DNA of 64,000 nt, from positions 2,976,001 through 3,040,000 of the forward strand of contig NZ_CP138918.1 in the NCBI RefSeq assembly GCF_047123305.1, read 5' to 3'. Source of the stretch: Thalassobius sp047123305. GTDB taxonomy: Bacteria; Pseudomonadota; Alphaproteobacteria; Rhodobacterales; Rhodobacteraceae. The stretch's first letter is position 1, and the number at the start of each line of letters is the position of its first letter. Made by a program: the position numbers and the translations under genes. The notes beneath the pieces were generated by a model, which was not told where the DNA came from, did no database searches, and worked only from the letters and a program-made list of their open reading frames with translations. Positions 9,186-16,217 of the stretch are shown here, piece after piece.

Positions 9186-9280
9186 GCCTGCGGCGCGGAT
9201 ATTTGTGCCAAAGAGAATGCGGCTTCTTCTTGGTCCAAATATCCCGGGGAGTCCGACGCAGTCGGACGGGGCAGCGCCCC
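9186..9280. repeat. dispersed intergenic repeat, copy 2
   Basis: Matches copy 1 (4586-4680) at 93 of 95 positions. Here the inner inverted pair is perfect (GTCCGAC-GCA-GTCGGAC) and is followed by GGGGC-AGC-GCCCC. It lies directly behind the terminator of the DMGDH-like gene, in the gap before a convergent gene. Confidence 0.9.
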
Positions 9281-9310
9281 TAAGTGAGCGGCTCAACCCC
9301 AGCACTTCTT

Positions 9311-9649
9311 TCAGGAGGTGCTCAATTCGTCGAAACATTCCAACGCTTTGCTGGCATACATCATCGACGGGCCACCGCCCATCTGGATCGCCATCGCCAA
9401 TGTCTCGCTGACTTCATCACGGCTGGCGCCGGCGCGGATCAGGGCGTCGATATGGAACATGATGCAGGGTTCGCAGCGGCTGGCCACGGCAATGCCAAGC
9501 GCCACAAACTCTTTGGTCTTGTGATCCAATGCACCGTCGCCTTTCACCGTGGCACCTAGGGCCCCGAAGGCTTTGGCGGTGTCGGGGATGGCGCCATGCA
9601 GGTTGCGGACCTGGGATTTAACATCGGCGAATTTTTCTTTCCACGCCAT
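9311..9649 (-). CDS. carboxymuconolactone decarboxylase family protein (AhpD-like)
   Basis: A 112-residue all-helical protein of the CMD/AhpD superfamily. The redox motif CEPCIMFH (CxxC followed by His) is intact, as in AhpD-type peroxidase partners, and MGGGPSMMYA is typical of the family. The ATG at 9649 has TAGGAG five bases upstream; the longer in-frame extension is not family-like. Likely a small cytoplasmic thiol protein. It converges on the DMGDH-like gene across the repeat copy at 9186-9280. Confidence 0.85.
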   Translation of the reverse strand: MAWKEKFADVKSQVRNLHGAIPDTAKAFGALGATVKGDGALDHKTKEFVALGIAVASRCEPCIMFHIDALIRAGASRDEVSETLAMAIQMGGGPSMMYASKALECFDELSTS

Positions 9650-9805
9650 GAGGGCTCCTACTCGCATTATCATAATTGAATGTGTGCGAGCAGTAAGAGC
9701 ACGGGCGGGTAGCGTCAACTTTGATCTGGGTCAGCTTGCAAGGACATGACGTAGGGTCGCACTGAGATTTCACCTAGGGATACAGGCTAGGATTTTGGCA
9801 GAGGT

Positions 9806-10459
9806 TCAGGCGGGGCGGCGGGCGATGAAAGACAGGTTGTTGGCTGGCATTTCCACCACCTGCACCAGTTCCAGCCAATTGCCCTGCAGCCAGTCGATGA
9901 CATCCCAGTCGTCTTTGTAGCCGATCTCGGGGTCTTGGGTCTGCAACGTGTCATGAAAACGTTGGTCACCTTCCGAAGTTGCTTCGCCGTCGCGCAGGAA
10001 GGGACCGTAGAGGATGAACACGCCGCCCGGCGCCAGCGCCTGCGCGGTTTCGGCGATCAGCTGTTTGGCCTCCGCGGTAGAGATCAAGTGCAGCAGGTTC
10101 ACCAACAGGATCAGGTCCTGTCCGCCGTGTTCGCGCGACCAGCCTGTGGCGGTGGCGTTGAGGGCAATTGCTTCGGCCAAGTTGGACTGACCAGCGCCGT
10201 GGGCGTTGATCGAGCGGCGGCGGTCGGCGTCCGGATCGCTGGGTTGCCAGGAGAGATCCGGCAGCGCGGCGGCCAGGGCGGTCACATGTTCGCCAGTGCC
10301 AGAGGCGATTTCCAGCGCCTTGCCGGTGGCGGGGGCATGGTGGCGCACAAGGTCGATGATATGGGGCAGGTTGCGCTGTGCAGAGGGGGCAAAGAGGCGG
10401 CCATCCGCGGCAGGGGCGTCCATGTTGGGGCTGTCAGGCAGGGACAGTTTGCGGCTCAT
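9806..10459 (-). CDS. DUF938 family, SAM-dependent methyltransferase-like protein
   Basis: A 217-residue class I methyltransferase fold. The SAM-binding motif is ALEIASGTGEHV (about residues 47-58), followed by LVNLLHLIS, the APGGVFILYGPF strand-turn, and the conserved DWDVIDWLQGNWLELVQ and NNLSFIARR ends of DUF938 proteins. Substrate unknown. GGAGGAG precedes the ATG at 10459 by eight bases, which excludes longer readings. It lies downstream of the cpaE gene in the same direction but is separated by about 215 bp with a strong hairpin. Confidence 0.83.
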   Translation of the reverse strand: MSRKLSLPDSPNMDAPAADGRLFAPSAQRNLPHIIDLVRHHAPATGKALEIASGTGEHVTALAAALPDLSWQPSDPDADRRRSINAHGAGQSNLAEAIALNATATGWSREHGGQDLILLVNLLHLISTAEAKQLIAETAQALAPGGVFILYGPFLRDGEATSEGDQRFHDTLQTQDPEIGYKDDWDVIDWLQGNWLELVQVVEMPANNLSFIARRPA

Positions 10460-10556
10460 CTCGGGCTCTCCTCCGGTCGTTTCGGGGAACCCTAGTGACA
10501 TATTGCACGCTTGCCCAGAGGGGCGGTGTATTGCTTGGGCCCAGGCCCCAAACGAC

Positions 10557-10592
10557 CGATGCCAGCCCAACCCCCAGGTCGGACTGGCATCG
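10557..10592 (-). terminator. strong hairpin downstream of the flp-tadV-cpaB-cpaE unit
   Basis: A 16-base stem with a four-base loop. The two arms match exactly except at two positions, and both of these become G-U pairs only in RNA read from the minus strand, so the structure fits a leftward transcript leaving cpaE. No uridine tract follows, so it may be a rho-dependent end or an mRNA-protecting hairpin. A second nine-pair hairpin (CAAAGGCTG/CAGCCTTTG, 10661-10684) spans the cpaE stop codon. Confidence 0.5.
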
Positions 10593-10674
10593 ATACCTCA
10601 GGCAACGTCCTGCACAAAAAGGCAGGGCGATGTCCCCCCCAAGGAAACTGGGACGCACCGCAAAGGCTGTGGGA

Positions 10675-11946
10675 TCAGCCTTTGGACTTTGCGGAGCGTT
10701 TGAAGAACCGCAGGCCAACAGCGCTGTCCTTGGGATTGGACAAGCCGCTCAGGGCGGTGGCAAGTTTGCCAAAGGCCTGACGCTGGGTGCGGTTCTGTTT
10801 ATGTTGGGCCACCAAGGTGCCGTTATTGTCAGCACTTCCATATTTGGCGGCGTCGAAGAGAAGCTCGATAGGTTCTTCGACCCCAAGCGCCTTGACGAAA
10901 TCGGTGGGTTTGATTTCAGGGCGTTTGGGCTGTTTGATCTGGTTCAGGACCAAATGGGGTTTCTTTTCACCAATCCGGATCGAGGCCAGCATTTCGATCA
11001 TGCTGCGGGTGTTGCGCAGGCTGGCAAGGTCCGGTGTGGCGACCAGAATGACTTCATCCGCCAGATAGAGCGCTTTGCGCGTCAGTGGCGTCAGGGTAGA
11101 GGGCAGATCCAGCACCACATGTGGGGCCAGAACGCGGATCAGGTCCATCGAATAGGCCAGCGCCTCGGGATCAAGTTCGCGGTCCTGCTGATGGTTTTGC
11201 GGGCCGGCCAGAAGGCGCAGCTGATCATCATAGGTGATCAGCAGACGTTCCAGTTTCTGGTCGTCCAGTTTCTCGGAATTGGCAATCGCGCCGATCAGGT
11301 CCTGTTCCGGGTTGCGGTTCAGGCAGAGGCCAGCGGTACCGAATTCGAAATCCAGATCCACCAGGATCGACTGGGCGCGGGCTTGCTCCCCCAGCATCCA
11401 GGCCGCGTTATGGGCAATGGTCGAAGAGCCGGCGCCACCACGGGCGCCAATCACGGCATGGATTTTACCCAGGTGCACTTTGTCCGGGTCACGGAACAGT
11501 TCAAACAGCGCCGTCACCATCAAAGGCGCGGTGACAGGGGTCTGCAGATAGTCGGCGATGCCCTGACGGGTCAGCGCACGGTACAGCGTGATGTCATTGG
11601 ACGGGCCGATCAGCACCAGTTCGGTTTCGACACGGCAAAGCTCGGCCAGATCATCGAGTTGGGCAAACAGTTTGGTCGGGTCATCGTCCACTTCGATGAT
11701 CAGCAGATCAGGGCTGTCGCCTTCTTCATAGGCGGCAATGGCCTGTTCCATACCGCCCCCCATCAACTGGCAGCGCACGCGGCTCAGGTGGCGGCTGGCC
11801 TGCATTTGCTGCAGGGCGTTGCGGGTTTGCGGGGTTGCTGCAAAGGCATCGCAGGTCATCGCGGGCAGGCGGCCAATGGCCGGGCGCATGCCGCCGACGT
11901 TGTCCGGATCTGCGGGATCAGCGGTGAATTTGGTGAAGATCTTCAT
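10675..11946 (-). CDS. cpaE: Flp pilus assembly ATPase CpaE/TadZ
   Basis: A 423-residue TadZ-type protein, which marks the pole and localises the pilus machine. Residues about 50-150 form an atypical receiver-like domain (PDLLIIEVDDDP...GIADYLQTPV). A MinD/ParA-like ATPase follows, with a deviant Walker A GARGGAGSST at about residue 166, SILVDLDFEFGTAG and VVLDLPST. The basic C-terminus (RFFKRSAKSKG) is a common TadZ feature. It follows cpaB by 22 bp and is the last gene of the flp-tadV-cpaB-cpaE unit. Confidence 0.92.
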   Translation of the reverse strand: MKIFTKFTADPADPDNVGGMRPAIGRLPAMTCDAFAATPQTRNALQQMQASRHLSRVRCQLMGGGMEQAIAAYEEGDSPDLLIIEVDDDPTKLFAQLDDLAELCRVETELVLIGPSNDITLYRALTRQGIADYLQTPVTAPLMVTALFELFRDPDKVHLGKIHAVIGARGGAGSSTIAHNAAWMLGEQARAQSILVDLDFEFGTAGLCLNRNPEQDLIGAIANSEKLDDQKLERLLITYDDQLRLLAGPQNHQQDRELDPEALAYSMDLIRVLAPHVVLDLPSTLTPLTRKALYLADEVILVATPDLASLRNTRSMIEMLASIRIGEKKPHLVLNQIKQPKRPEIKPTDFVKALGVEEPIELLFDAAKYGSADNNGTLVAQHKQNRTQRQAFGKLATALSGLSNPKDSAVGLRFFKRSAKSKG

Positions 11947-11968
11947 ACCGTTTACCTCTGATTAGACC

Positions 11969-12793
11969 TTAGTTGAGTACGACAATTTCGGAGACACCAC
12001 CGCGGTTCACTTTTACGGTGCGCGGTTTTTCGACGATCACGGGGGCCGGGGCGGGCTCGGGCTCAAGCGCGGCAACCTCTTCCGGTTCAAACACTTCATT
12101 GTCATCGATGGAGCGCAGCAGCAGCGACAGCTGGCCGCTGGCCTCGGCTGCGATCACCAGTTCCGCGTCACCAGGCATCAGTTCCAGCGTTGCGGTTTTG
12201 CCCAAGAGGGCGGCGCTTTCGGCGTCAGCAACAGTGCCCGACTGGTCAATTGCCAGCACACGCACGTTTTGCAGAATAGTGTCGGTTTTCATTCGGGTGC
12301 GGCACATCATGTCGTCTTCGCAACGCGAGGTCAGCAGGATGTCGACGCGGTTGTTGGGCAGAACAAAGCCACCGGCGGTTTTGGCGGCGCTGATCTCAAT
12401 TGCAACGGCGCGCATGCCGGGCGACAGAAGCGAGGACAGGTAGCCCTGGCGGGTGTCAGCGAAGCTTTCGGGCAGAATGGGCTGACCAGAATACATGGCG
12501 GTGCGGGCGATTGCACCCACAGTGTTCTTCAGCGCATCCGGCACATCCCCCTGCGAGACAAAGCTTGGGTGCAGCGCGTTGCGGGGCCATTCGACCCAGC
12601 CAAGGTCGTCCTCGGTTAGTTCGGCGCCGGGCTCAACGGTGCGCAGGGCGGCAAGAACATTAACGGTCGGGGCTTCCTGGACCACTTCGGGTGCTTGGGC
12701 GGTTTCCGATTCTTTCGGCACGGACATGTTGACCAGCATGGTGGCCGAGCCACCACAGACCAGCGCTGTGACAATGATTAACGATCGGAACAT
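11969..12793 (-). CDS. cpaB: Flp pilus assembly protein CpaB/RcpC
   Basis: A 274-residue periplasmic protein with an N-terminal hydrophobic anchor (SLIIVTALVCGGSATMLV). The SAF-type domain begins about residue 45 (NVLAALRTVEPGAELTEDDLGWVEWP) and the RcpC/CpaB domain follows (GMRAVAIEISAAKTAGGFVLPNNRVDILLT). CpaB works with the outer-membrane secretin of the Tad system. In most tad loci the secretin gene comes next, but here cpaE follows after 22 bp and no secretin is present in the window. Confidence 0.9.
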   Translation of the reverse strand: MFRSLIIVTALVCGGSATMLVNMSVPKESETAQAPEVVQEAPTVNVLAALRTVEPGAELTEDDLGWVEWPRNALHPSFVSQGDVPDALKNTVGAIARTAMYSGQPILPESFADTRQGYLSSLLSPGMRAVAIEISAAKTAGGFVLPNNRVDILLTSRCEDDMMCRTRMKTDTILQNVRVLAIDQSGTVADAESAALLGKTATLELMPGDAELVIAAEASGQLSLLLRSIDDNEVFEPEEVAALEPEPAPAPVIVEKPRTVKVNRGGVSEIVVLN

Positions 12794-12838
12794 AGGTACG
12801 CCCTCGGGTTGGAGGTCAAGACAGGTTGCACAGAGAGG

Positions 12839-13342
12839 TCACCCAACAGAGGTGACCCAAGGGGAATAGGGGATCAGGATGATGGCGGCGGTGGCAAGGG
12901 TCGCCCCGACGGGGAGGCCTCTTTGATCTGCAAACCATCGCGATCCGGTCTTCAGAGCGGCACGCCAGCCCAGACGGGGCAGACAGGCCAGGAGGAGGGT
13001 GACGAAGAGACCGATCAGACCACTTAGCAGAACAAAGTCCAAAGTCTGATGGGCGCCAAGCCAGAGGGTGAATACAGCGGCAAGTTTGCCGTGATTGACC
13101 TCGGCCCATCCCATTGCGGAAAGCAGCAGCCCGACGAACAACACCATTGTGGCGGCGATCAGGCTGGCTGCGATTTCTTCCCGGCTCCATCCGGATCCTG
13201 CGGCGAGCAGCAGAAAGCCACCTAGCAGAGTGAGGATGAGGCCTTGGGGGATCGGCTTCGTTCTGATGTCCCGGGCCGCTGCCATCAAGGTGACGATGGC
13301 GAAACCGGCAAGAGAGAAGAGGGCAAGACCACTGAGATACAT
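12839..13342 (-). CDS. tadV: A24 family prepilin peptidase-like protein (TadV/CpaA), second catalytic Asp replaced
   Basis: A 167-residue polytopic membrane protein with about five hydrophobic helices. The family normally cleaves Flp prepilin with two aspartates. The first is present (Asp25, in ARDIRTKPIP). The second, expected in GGGD-x-K-L, is missing: the aligned segment reads GWAEVNHGKLAA...LWLG, so the GGGD is EVNH and His84 (codon CAC at 13091-13093) stands in place of Asp. Flanking GW and LWLG align without gaps. The protein may therefore be inactive as a protease, or act differently. It lies between flp and cpaB, the usual tadV place. Confidence 0.8.
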   Translation of the reverse strand: MYLSGLALFSLAGFAIVTLMAAARDIRTKPIPQGLILTLLGGFLLLAAGSGWSREEIAASLIAATMVLFVGLLLSAMGWAEVNHGKLAAVFTLWLGAHQTLDFVLLSGLIGLFVTLLLACLPRLGWRAALKTGSRWFADQRGLPVGATLATAAIILIPYSPWVTSVG

Positions 13343-13408
13343 GACCCTCTCCCGTCTTTGGTAGGGTGGGCCGGTCAGGCCCGGGCACCAGAACCGTGAA
13401 ACCGGGTC

Positions 13409-13591
13409 TTACGATTCAGCTTCTTCAACCGCCAAAGTATCGGAGATGGTGGTGAAGGTACTGTCCAAGTTTCCCCCCAGGGTGGTCAGGGCGGTGATCG
13501 CAACAACAGAGATCAGGCCAGCGATCAGCGCATATTCAATTGCGGTCGCGCCGGATTCACCTTTGGCGAAGTTGGTCAGAAACTTTTTCAT
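13409..13591 (-). CDS. flp: Flp family type IVb pilin
   Basis: A 60-residue prepilin. A short basic leader (KKFLTNFAKGESG) is followed by ATAIEYALIAGLISVVAITAL; cleavage is expected after Gly, giving a mature pilin of about 46 residues with the diagnostic Glu-Tyr at positions 5 and 6. GAAAGGAAAG lies just before the ATG. It is the first gene of a leftward unit with tadV, cpaB and cpaE, and the only pilin gene seen in the window. Confidence 0.95.
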   Translation of the reverse strand: MKKFLTNFAKGESGATAIEYALIAGLISVVAITALTTLGGNLDSTFTTISDTLAVEEAES

Positions 13592-14170
13592 GGGACTTTC
13601 CTTTCAGAGTATCCGGTACTGGTTACCGGGGGGACAAAATTTCGGTGTCGCTCTTTGGCTGACAGTTTGGTGACGGACGGTCCTCAGACTGGGTAGGTCC
13701 GAGACTGCTCGAGTGACCGTCCGTGATTAAGAGAATGCGGCAAAAAAGGGGCACGCGAAATTCGGCCGGATACCCTAGGACAAAAGAGCAAATGGACTGG
13801 GTGGATGAGATGCCAAAGTTGCTATGACCCCCTACTTTTGGGGTAGGTCACTGTCCCTTGGAGGCGCTAACAGGCGGAAATCACGTTAGATTTTGACCTG
13901 TATCAAGCGGCTCATATCCTGAACGACCTGGTGCGCAAGACTGTTAGAGGTGGTGCTGAGAAACATGTTTTGCGGTGATTCCCTTTGGGCGAATCGCGGC
14001 ACCGATGCTGGGACACTTTAGGGGCGTGGCTCGATTATCTGTGGACCAGTTCGGCGTGACGCGGCGCTGTTCCGGTGGGGGCTGTGGACCACGCCGGACA
14101 TCCGGGAAAATCCCGTTTCCAGCCTGCGCGAAGGCTTCTGAAAAGCAATTGGGGGGAGGCCATCTAGCGG
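13592..14170. other. gene-free region upstream of flp
   Basis: About 580 bp between the tadC terminator and flp with no convincing gene. It must hold the flp promoter. The only clear structure is the ten-base inverted repeat at 13673-13724. An open frame at 13975-14256 on the plus strand has no ribosome site or recognisable protein and is rejected. Confidence 0.7.
13673..13724. promoter_or_regulatory. inverted repeat upstream of flp, possible operator
   Basis: ACGGACGGTC (13673-13682) and GACCGTCCGT (13715-13724) are perfect complements with 32 bp between them, 82-133 bp upstream of the flp start. The distance suits a pair of half-sites for a regulator or a long-armed transcript hairpin. No factor can be named. 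Confidence 0.4.
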
Positions 14171-14208
14171 AAAAGGAAAAGGCGCGGTCCCTTGCGGAGC
14201 CGCGCCTT
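14171..14208 (-). terminator. rho-independent terminator of tadA-tadB-tadC
   Basis: Read leftward, AAGGCGCGG and CCGCGCCTT form a nine-pair stem followed by TTCCTTTTCC, 35 bp past the tadC stop. It separates the tadABC message from the flp unit further left. Confidence 0.8.
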
Positions 14209-14242
14209 GGTTTGGTGAGTGGTGGGGTCTTAACTGGGGGGA

Positions 14243-15208
14243 TCAGGTTTGGCTGATCTGGATAATGGTCGGCGCGATGATGATCACAAAGAGGATCGGC
14301 AGGAAGAACACGATCATCGGCACGGTCAATTTGGGCGGCAGAGAGGCCGCTTTTTCCTTGGCCCGCTCCAGCCGCAGATCGCGGCTTTCCTGCGCATGCA
14401 CCCGTAGGGCGCGGCCCAGATCTGTGCCGTATTTTTCCGTCTGTTTCAGCGATCCAACCACCTGGCGCACAGGATCCATGCCGGTACGTTCGACAAAGTT
14501 ATCAAGGGCTTGTGAGCGATCTTGAAGGTAGGAAAGTTCTAGCGCCGTAAGCGAAATTTCCTCGGCCAGTTCGGCGGATTGCGTGCCGATTTCTTCTGAG
14601 AGGCGGATCAGGGCGGCGTCGATGCCATAGCCCGATTCTACGCAGATCAACAGCAGGTCCAAAGCATCCGGCCAGGCCCGTTGAATGGACTGTTGGCGTT
14701 TGGTGATACGGTTGCTGATGTAAAGCCGGGGCAACAGGAAGCCCAGGAAACCACCGCCGCCGCCGAAAATCACCAAGTTCTGCGGGGTTGGGTCTTTTTC
14801 AAAGATCACCACACCATAGAAGATCGCAATCAGGCCCAGCACCACAGGCAACAGCAGCGACAGCATCACATAGACGCCCAGAGCATTGCTGCTGCGGATC
14901 CCCGCCATACGCAGTTTGCGCAGAATGGCCGTGGACTGGGTGCCGGCAAGCTTGGCAAAGACATTGGCGCGTTGGGTGGCGCGGCTGTTCCCGGCCAGTC
15001 CCATTTGGGTCATCAGGGATTTCTTCTGCACCATGGTCTGCATGCCGCCATGTTCGATGGCCACTTTGGCCAGACGGCGTTGCAGGTTTTCTTTCTTCAG
15101 CATGGGCATGGCAAGGCCCAGCACCACAAGGAAGCCCGCGACCGAGATCAATAGGATCGCCATGGTCTGGGGGGAAAGAACGTCAAAGATCGAAAATGGC
15201 AAAGACAT
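14243..15208 (-). CDS. tadC: type II secretion F-domain protein TadC
   Basis: A 321-residue inner-membrane platform protein. Hydrophobic segments lie near residues 17-35, 110-130 and 145-160, and a C-terminal pair is at about 290-318. The T2SSF domain is recognised by the segment AWPDALDLLLICVESGYGIDAAL and by GTDLGRALRVHAQESRDLRLERAKEKAASLPPKLTVPMIVFFLPILF (quoted here only as residues 240-305 in outline: the RAKEKA...KL...P pattern is the family mark). It pairs with TadB to transmit ATPase movement to the pilus. Ten bp after tadB. Confidence 0.93.
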   Translation of the reverse strand: MSLPFSIFDVLSPQTMAILLISVAGFLVVLGLAMPMLKKENLQRRLAKVAIEHGGMQTMVQKKSLMTQMGLAGNSRATQRANVFAKLAGTQSTAILRKLRMAGIRSSNALGVYVMLSLLLPVVLGLIAIFYGVVIFEKDPTPQNLVIFGGGGGFLGFLLPRLYISNRITKRQQSIQRAWPDALDLLLICVESGYGIDAALIRLSEEIGTQSAELAEEISLTALELSYLQDRSQALDNFVERTGMDPVRQVVGSLKQTEKYGTDLGRALRVHAQESRDLRLERAKEKAASLPPKLTVPMIVFFLPILFVIIIAPTIIQISQT

Positions 15209-15218
15209 GTGACCCTCC

Positions 15219-16217
15219 TTACACCTCGAAGTTGATCATTTTTTTCATCACCATCACACCGGTGAACATCCAGACACCCGCGCCAGCAAGGACCATCTGG
15301 CCGGTGGAGGTGCCGGTGAGAACGGCAATATATTCGGGACTTAGGTAGAAAAGCGCCCCGGCCACCAACAGTGGCATCGAACCGATCATGCGACCGGACA
15401 TCTTGGCTTCTGACGACATGGTTTTGATCTGCGCATCCAGCATCTTGCGACCTCGCACAACCTGAGAGAGGTTGTTCAGAATTTCGCTCAGCGACCCGCC
15501 CGAACGGCTTTGAACTGCCAGAACAATGGCAAAGAACGAGGTCTCGGCCAGTGGCACACGCACGGCCAGACGGTGGGCGGCCTTTTCCAAGGTCATGCCA
15601 ACCGACTGGTCATTCAGCAGCATTTGAAACTCGCTGCGGACCGGCTCTTTGGTTTCTTTGGCGATGGTTTTCAGACATTCGCTGAGGGGCAGACCGGCGC
15701 TGACGCCCCGGACAATGATGTCGAGGGCGGCAGGGAATTCATTGGCAAATTTCTTCAGGCGCGTTTTGGTGGCACGCATCACAAAGAAATAGGGCAGGGC
15801 CAGACCCAGGAAGGCGGCGCCGGGCGCGGCCATAATCGGGCTCAGCTGTGCGCCGACAGAGAGGCCGGCAAAACTGGCCAGCGCGGTGATCAGGCAGACC
15901 ACAACAAATTTGCGTTTGGACCAATCCAACCCGGCCTGTTTCAGCTGGGTCTGGAAATTGGCCCCTTTGCCACCCTTCTTGTTGTCCTTCATCGCCGAGC
16001 GGATCTGGCGGCGGCGCAGCTCTGCGTCGATGGCATCCGATCCGGGCACCGAGCGGCCGGACCGACCGCCGCTGACGGTGCTGACCCGTTTCTTCAACCG
16101 GCTGTCATTGGCCTTCTCATTGGAGCCCAACATCAGCGCCACCACCATCACAAAGACGGAGAGGAAAATGGCCGCTTCCAGAAGGCCCAGTTGATAGTCT
16201 TGGATTAGCTCAAGCAT
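15219..16217 (-). CDS. tadB: type II secretion F-domain protein TadB
   Basis: A 332-residue inner-membrane protein. The N-terminal helix is LLEAAIFLSVFVMVVALMLG, followed by a basic cytoplasmic part and a T2SSF domain (ALDIIVRGVSAGLPLSECL...FFAIVLAVQSRSGGSLSEIL...RMIGSMPLLVAGALFYLSPEY). It forms the platform of the Tad pilus machine together with TadC. Its ATG overlaps the tadA stop by eight bases, so it is translationally coupled to the ATPase. Confidence 0.93.
   Translation of the reverse strand: MLELIQDYQLGLLEAAIFLSVFVMVVALMLGSNEKANDSRLKKRVSTVSGGRSGRSVPGSDAIDAELRRRQIRSAMKDNKKGGKGANFQTQLKQAGLDWSKRKFVVVCLITALASFAGLSVGAQLSPIMAAPGAAFLGLALPYFFVMRATKTRLKKFANEFPAALDIIVRGVSAGLPLSECLKTIAKETKEPVRSEFQMLLNDQSVGMTLEKAAHRLAVRVPLAETSFFAIVLAVQSRSGGSLSEILNNLSQVVRGRKMLDAQIKTMSSEAKMSGRMIGSMPLLVAGALFYLSPEYIAVLTGTSTGQMVLAGAGVWMFTGVMVMKKMINFEV

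Noticed and set aside
12816..13388. Alternative 190-codon frame over tadV
   Set aside because: It lacks membrane helices and family motifs; the 12839-13342 frame shows the prepilin peptidase fold.
13975..14256. Small plus-strand open frame between tadC and flp
   Set aside because: No ribosome site, no recognisable protein, and it runs through the tadC terminator into tadC.
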